A DNA stretch of 64,000 bases, from positions 1 through 64,000 of the forward strand of contig NZ_JADWYX010000001.1 in the NCBI RefSeq assembly GCF_016786355.1, written 5' to 3'. Of this stretch, positions 61,301 through 64,000 are shown piece after piece (the stretch's first letter is position 1; each line of letters begins with the position of its first letter). This DNA comes from Frankia sp. AgB1.9 (GTDB taxonomy: Bacteria > Actinomycetota > Actinomycetes > Frankiales > Frankiaceae). The notes beneath the pieces were generated by a model that was not told the DNA's origin, did not search any database, and worked only from the letters and a program-made list of their open reading frames with translations. A program made the translations under genes and the position numbers.

Positions 61301-62065
61301 CTCCGCGGCGCCCACCGCCGAGGCGAGCCGGCGCAGGAGCATCGCGACGTCCGTGCCTTGCGCCCCGTCGTAGGTGTGGAACTCGTCGACGACGACGTAG
61401 CGGATGTCCGCGCCCGCCCACAGCGCCACGTCCTCGCCGCGGTGCAGGAGCTGGTCCAGCATCTTGTAGTTCGTGATCAGAATGTCCGGCGGCGACAGGC
61501 GCATGTCCGACCGGCTCGTCAGCACCCGGTCGTAGGTCACGGCGGCCTTATCACCGATGTAGAGGCCCGCCCAGACCTGGTTCAGATCCCTGGTATGGAT
61601 CGTGAGAAGCTCGTTGATCCGGTTCGCCTGGTCCGTCGCCAGCGCGTTCATCGGGTACAGGAGCACGGCCTTCACACCGGCCCTGCCAACGGCCCGTTCG
61701 CGGCGGCAGTGGTCCAGCACGGGGTACAGGAACGACTCCGTCTTGCCCGAGCCGGTGCCCGTCGTGACCAGCGTCGGCTCCGGCACGTGGCCCTGCGCCG
61801 AGGTCAGCCGGGCGAACGCCGCTGCCTGATGCGCATAGGGGAAGAAGCGCTCCGGGCGCCATTCGAGGTGCTGCTCCCAGCCTGGTTCGGCCAGGGCGAA
61901 CGGAGTCCGGACCCGCAGGAACGGGCCTCGGAACATTCCGGAGGTCTCGTCGCCCAGAAAACGGTGCAGGGCCTCCCTCGCGCCCTCGTCAGCGAGCGCA
62001 TAGGTGGTTGTCAGGTACTGCAGCAGGCTCTCCTTGAGCCCCTGCGCCTCCAATGTCGGCTTCAT
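55370..62065 (-). CDS. Giant DruE-like SF2 helicase with DUF1998 and PD-(D/E)XK-like C-terminus
   Basis: A 2231-residue protein. Helicase domain 1: Walker A TTGTGSGKTES (about 102-111) and DEFH (227-230, within YVVVDEFHTYDGAQGTDV). Helicase domain 2, at about 1080-1130, has PTLELGIDVGDLSAVVLAAL and QQVGRAGRRTGNAF. Cys clusters run through the chain: CRACGRSG (about 505), CPACGERN (about 630), CPVC and CPSYRC (about 980), CPECGY with CPRCSS (about 1405-1430). DUF1998 follows at about 1535-1705 (FVCTGCGAAT, GGTGYLDRL, CPCAEEQRRACHRCLHLY). At about 1815 RPDFTFTRVD is followed by VYLEGFRFH, a nuclease-like motif. ATG 62065 chosen from the ATGA overlap. Size and order resemble Druantia DruE. Confidence 0.88.
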   Translation of the reverse strand: MKPTLEAQGLKESLLQYLTTTYALADEGAREALHRFLGDETSGMFRGPFLRVRTPFALAEPGWEQHLEWRPERFFPYAHQAAAFARLTSAQGHVPEPTLVTTGTGSGKTESFLYPVLDHCRRERAVGRAGVKAVLLYPMNALATDQANRINELLTIHTRDLNQVWAGLYIGDKAAVTYDRVLTSRSDMRLSPPDILITNYKMLDQLLHRGEDVALWAGADIRYVVVDEFHTYDGAQGTDVAMLLRRLASAVGAAEPGRPLGAICPVATSATLASAGESGLRDLLDVASQVFGTAVTADAVIGESRQSVDDFIPSGDLIHQSLPTPEELLALPNPSTTDDGLARLAAAVTDEENLDPFALAERLRHHVLTRAVLLALGDEVRTGPEILDLMWRHGAANWSEAVTRRPEKAAEALARFVALLSWARDPASRGERTPRPFVHVEVHQWARAVSQLLRGVLPWPRAEFRWDVAGTMAAVPDDGGRVLPAATTTAVQAANVFLPAVYCRACGRSGWAVFSPESDDAVVEFDTFKIRRASVGPDKLRVRALIAATDEEALAGARLGRPGARTGGSTLLSVGGEVQVLDTMTQRLRIPVLDRDFDPEKRTPRLAPDSAFVLVQLGPSANTAAEQDWCPACGERNAIRFLGTGPAALAAASITQLFTSGELDRSLHEDKTLMFNDSVQDAAHRAGFVATRSFTFSLRALLVSRLSTDAPTALNDLIADVITAVDEAPAEDKTLSAVVPPDLHGLRPVERLLSGKGGDRATWDLIGQRLAFDTLMEFGFRSRNGRTLELTRTAAAHVLMRDPAGAAAMAREIHRGLGRTEMQVQEQDDARYLALLRVFLERLRTRGAVAHQWLGGYLDEAGTNRYQVWGGRPLGMRAFPRGIAAPKFLLAKPKNRTEFDVATGRLSWYERWAQRCLEVTRDQADEFWSEALPALVRAGLLAVHTPLDSSARVYGLLPGAIEAELLTDDKVRVAFVRCPVCFWEQTVHPSLLDQWRGQPCPSYRCRDGRLVAGDQPAGLGRHHRDRDYTQDYYRRLYRTAGPYHVITAEHTGMLTRPQRERVEKAFRDGEGFKAPNVLSCTPTLELGIDVGDLSAVVLAALPRRPANYAQQVGRAGRRTGNAFLLTILDRRRRDLYFMDQPKDMIAGTIVPPGCYLSAVEILRRQYLAHLLDLAAAGRLPRPDEVPLRPLPTRAPKLFGPSGYLVDLVTAALHDGAALVERFLGLFPTGISEQAQGELRGYATGGLAGAVEAAEREWRGKEEALRNRLRAIGEARDELHDSNEEQAVLKAELDAEHRAVGRRLLDLGQTPASTALCDLGLLPNYALIDAVTTLSAAIYGPESVDPITGKIRFTSDLVEYERPRRLALSELAPGNSFYVNGYRHQVTGLEIATDGRRDWLRWRFCPECGYVRTDNATEDRSPCPRCSSVQIADDGSCLFQVVEPVTVTSRDKQEDARISDDHDERERRFYTEVDAVDFPADRIEPGSWRHTHQTFGVDYCRTAMIRRVNVGPMRFDAQARDQFAGHRLRLAPFFVCTGCGAATADGQPVFNPPSDALSESATRDPALRHHRPWCPLRRGKRDAGVTQEPVLLAHQLRTEALRVLLPVASADVDERVESLRAALRMGVDLHFGGDPQHLATTIASMPDRATGERRWFLVLFDSLPGGTGYLDRLTAPDAMRDTLRAAYDKLLDCPCAEEQRRACHRCLHLYAPESRQDVVSRRAALAMLEPLLFDAGGGDGWDVTAIEDTGTVGLDQQVESDLEARFLATLRTWARITDDVALDEEGHASGHLRFTAGNEVVHWRLTAQDPADGTRPDFTFTRVDGPRQKVHVYLEGFRFHATHAHNRIAHDAAKRARLRARRDVVFQITWDDLDLFGGSREAVPVWPPYGGQAEEAAREGYERLGGQRAQLGPTVFANPIASLIAYLRAPAPTRWLGPAGAMAMGLLRSSGIEQVVTTDQAKDVARAVRGELRALAGDGRPSAVVPDGSPGHLVVFRARDDAGLPLVVILDMSEPEAPRWTVLAILDDRDAALDDPAHRLRWRAWLYWTNLTQFLAFGEGDGVQLAASEAADFPVEVLRACDGMGELDSLPGVPAPDLPSPVAVPEQPVPAGTPSHGADALADPGWTDILEILRDDPADNPDLLRLAEALVGVGAPAPVFGYELGAHRWLAEFGWDEPARAAVVVPHEPGDDEGERRVAAYLAAGWTVNTAVGWLEHLEDLRTLLLPDPEGA

Positions 62066-64000
62066 CGCTTCGGCACCTCGCGGGTCACCGGATCCCACTC
62101 GCCGCGCGTGACCGCGTCATCGAGCCGCTGCTGGAACACCGCGTGTGCCGCGCGCATCTCCTGCTCGCGGTTGGCCTGGTAGAAGGGGCCGGTGTAGCCC
62201 TTTGGCACTTTCCTGGGATCCTTCGGCGGTTCCGTAGGATCCTGGAATTCGCGGTAGGCCGCGAACTGCGCCCAGCTCTCCTTGGTCTGCCGCTGGCCGT
62301 ATGTCCGTGCGTTACCCGCGATCTTCCACCCGTCCGCGTCGAACCACGTCACCGAGTCGTACTTCTGCAGCACCGGGAACCGCCCCCGGTAGGCCGCGAT
62401 GAGCGCGTCCGCACTCATCCCGATCCACACCGCGACCAGCGCGTCGATCTCGACCAGCGCCGCCCGGCGAGCGTATTCGGAGCGCAGCGGCGTGCTCCAC
62501 CGCCAATTGGGCGTCACATCGTTGAGATCCGCCAGATCGGGCCAGCGTAGCGCCCAATTCTCGATCTGAGGCCAGGCCGGGTCGAACAGCTCCGCCCAGA
62601 GATCGGCGTAGGCGCTCGTCAGGCAGTTCAGACGCAGGGTCCGCAGCAGCAGCGCGGATGCCAGCGGGTAATGACGGTTCGGGGCCGGCATGGATTTCGC
62701 GCTGTTGACCTGTACGTGGCCAAGCCCCGTCGCACGAAGGAAGTAGTCCACGGGAAGGGACGACCAAAATCCGCCGAGCAGCACAGTATGCCGTGGTTCT
62801 GGCAGGGCAGTGCTGTGCACACCGTGAACATGCGACGCACCCGGTGGGATGAGCGCACCGTAGAGGGCCCGCTCCGTGTCAGGTGCGATTTGGGCCCGCC
62901 ATGCGAGGCGGTAAAAGTGGGTGTACGGACGCCGGGCCTCGTCCGCCAGCCTGGCCTCGACGGCGAGGTCGAAATCAGGGCCAATCAGATCGGTCGTCGA
63001 CGATACGTCGTACCTCAGCCTGGCAACGGTCTCAGGGTCTTCCCGGAGGCGGTCGAGGACCGCGTGATCGACCCATTGGTCCCGGTCACGGGCGGCATCG
63101 AATGCGGCACGGTTGTCTTCAACCGGTACATACGGCGTGTCAGGTACGAAATCAGGAGGCAGTTCCACCAGGTTGTAGCCGTACGGATCGTTCGGGTTCG
63201 CGTCGTGGCGCTTGAAGACGGGCGTCGCGGTGGCGATCTGCACTCCCTTGAGAATCACTTCGCCCCAGTCCGCTGGCTGATACTCGCCCCCGGAACTCGA
63301 CGACCGATCGTAGTCGATCAAGCCGGCCTCCTTCGCGCCGGCCTCGTCGAAGCCGCGAGCGATCGGGGCGTCGAACGCGCCGAGCCGGAGCGGGTAGGCA
63401 GCGAGAGCCGCGATCGCGTCAGCCTCACCGGTGCTCACGGGAGACAGCAGACGTGCCTGCTGGTGAGGCTGCGCCTTGTCGTCCAGGAGGCGCTGCCAGA
63501 TCCGGAGTGTTTCTGGGGTGATCTCGACCACGCGAGATCTGTGTGGTCGCTCGTCGTACTCGGCATTCCGATACCGGACGCCTGGTACCTCGCCCGACCC
63601 ATCGTGACTCTTCGACGAGCGAAGTGCGTCCGGGGAGACCAGCCAGGAGAGATTGTCAAAGTAAATCTCCCTCGGCGATCCATAGATGTGAACGCCAAAG
63701 TGAGATGAATGTCCGATGGGTGGAGGGAAGAAGCGTCCAGCATTTACGAAGTCGCCGTGGACGCGCAGCCTAGAATACGCCTCCTCGCGGATTTTCCCTT
63801 CGTTGTCGCCGGTGAAATGGGTATCAGGGTGAAGCATGCCGATCGTTCCGGCCAGGCTGCTATGAATCCACGTCTGCCACATGAAGGCGCGGTATAGGTC
63901 TGGCTGCGTGCCAGCGATCAACGGGTAGACCTGCGGCGAGCTGAGGTAGGCGACCTGGGCGCTGACCTTCGTCAGTTCGGTGAGGAATCTCTGGGACGCC
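62062..64000 (-). CDS. Adenine-specific DNA methylase-like protein (5' end outside window)
   Basis: The open frame runs off the window edge, so only about 645 C-terminal residues are seen; the catalytic N-P-P-Y motif would lie upstream. The visible start (LYRAFMWQTWIHSSLAGTIG, MLHPDTHFTGDN, then EAYSRLRVHGDFVNAGRFF) matches the region after motif IV in Eco57I/PglX-type N6-adenine methylases. The rest is a long specificity-like part (LGGFWSSLPVDYFLRATGLG; LASALLLRTLRLNCLTSAYA; GMSADALIAAYRGRFPVLQK). It is coupled to the giant helicase gene by ATGA. Probably the modification or type IIG-like subunit of the operon. Confidence 0.7.
   Translation of the reverse strand, partial: ASQRFLTELTKVSAQVAYLSSPQVYPLIAGTQPDLYRAFMWQTWIHSSLAGTIGMLHPDTHFTGDNEGKIREEAYSRLRVHGDFVNAGRFFPPPIGHSSHFGVHIYGSPREIYFDNLSWLVSPDALRSSKSHDGSGEVPGVRYRNAEYDERPHRSRVVEITPETLRIWQRLLDDKAQPHQQARLLSPVSTGEADAIAALAAYPLRLGAFDAPIARGFDEAGAKEAGLIDYDRSSSSGGEYQPADWGEVILKGVQIATATPVFKRHDANPNDPYGYNLVELPPDFVPDTPYVPVEDNRAAFDAARDRDQWVDHAVLDRLREDPETVARLRYDVSSTTDLIGPDFDLAVEARLADEARRPYTHFYRLAWRAQIAPDTERALYGALIPPGASHVHGVHSTALPEPRHTVLLGGFWSSLPVDYFLRATGLGHVQVNSAKSMPAPNRHYPLASALLLRTLRLNCLTSAYADLWAELFDPAWPQIENWALRWPDLADLNDVTPNWRWSTPLRSEYARRAALVEIDALVAVWIGMSADALIAAYRGRFPVLQKYDSVTWFDADGWKIAGNARTYGQRQTKESWAQFAAYREFQDPTEPPKDPRKVPKGYTGPFYQANREQEMRAAHAVFQQRLDDAVTRGEWDPVTREVPKR

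Noticed and set aside
53127-62065. Calling the operon DISARM outright
   Set aside because: DISARM has separate DrmA and DrmB plus a PLD protein DrmC; here helicase and DUF1998 are one chain and no PLD protein is visible in the window.
55370-62065. Calling the operon Druantia outright
   Set aside because: The giant helicase is DruE-like, but none of DruA-D, DruF-H or DruM is recognisable next to it.
62062-63921. Complete gene starting with TTG at 63921
   Set aside because: The frame continues without stop to the window edge and the preceding residues fit the same domain, so the true start is outside.
1-64000. CRISPR array, rRNA or intact insertion sequence
   Set aside because: No regularly spaced repeats, rRNA stretches or transposase frames with terminal repeats were seen on reading both strands.

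Overview
The window is high-GC actinobacterial chromosome. Frequent GTG/TTG starts, dense 1-4 bp stop/start overlaps, many F420-type (luciferase-like and PPOX) enzymes, TIM-barrel amidohydrolase paralogues, acyl-CoA dehydrogenases and a Scr1/DUF397 pair all fit a soil actinomycete of the Frankia type. The genus is inference.

Region 1 (1-16 kb) is catabolic. A tightly overlapping seven-gene leftward operon (7535 to 110) encodes two enoyl-CoA hydratases, three amidohydrolase-2 proteins, a luciferase-like oxidoreductase and an acyl-CoA synthetase; it is divergent from a TetR regulator (7620). After an alpha/beta hydrolase-LuxR fusion, a second luciferase-like enzyme and a methyltransferase, a second leftward unit (15036 to 11357) encodes another amidohydrolase and two acyl-CoA dehydrogenases. 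It is divergent from a second TetR gene (15141), and the shared intergenic region carries three copies of one operator. Together these look like a CoA-dependent pathway for an unknown cyclic or carboxylic substrate. An orphan branched-chain-type solute-binding lipoprotein (16089) follows.

Region 2 (17.6-38 kb) is accessory and signalling: a DUF6932 nucleotidyltransferase-like pair (candidate toxin-antitoxin); a leftward group with a WD40 propeller and small membrane or lipoproteins; an Scr1-type regulator with DUF397; a Ser/Thr kinase convergent with an FHA-like protein across a strong terminator; a secreted repeat protein; a ferritin-like protein; a DUF2975/XRE pair with nested palindromes; a two-component system; and a lipoprotein. 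A 25-bp hairpin with strand-specific G-U pairs lies in the 32.4-kb gap.

Region 3 (38-49.5 kb) may be an old integrative island: hipBA, a split chrB plus chrA chromate operon with a perfect palindromic operator, a CDF metal exporter, a PsiD-like phosphatidylserine-decarboxylase-family protein, DUF4234 and GAF-EAL proteins. It ends in a broken tyrosine integrase and a 3' half of a tRNA-Lys gene. An imperfect 36-bp repeat of the tRNA-adjacent sequence lies next to hipA.

Region 4 (49.8-64 kb) is a probable defence island: an AbiEii-type nucleotidyltransferase pair, a protein with a PD-(D/E)XK motif, an orphan HTH antitoxin-like gene, and a leftward three-gene operon joined by stop/start overlaps. 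That operon encodes an adenine-methylase-like protein (truncated by the window edge), a 2231-residue DruE-like helicase with DUF1998 and many Cys clusters, and a UvrD-type helicase with an N-terminal RelE-like domain. It is the best candidate for an incompletely described anti-phage system in this window.
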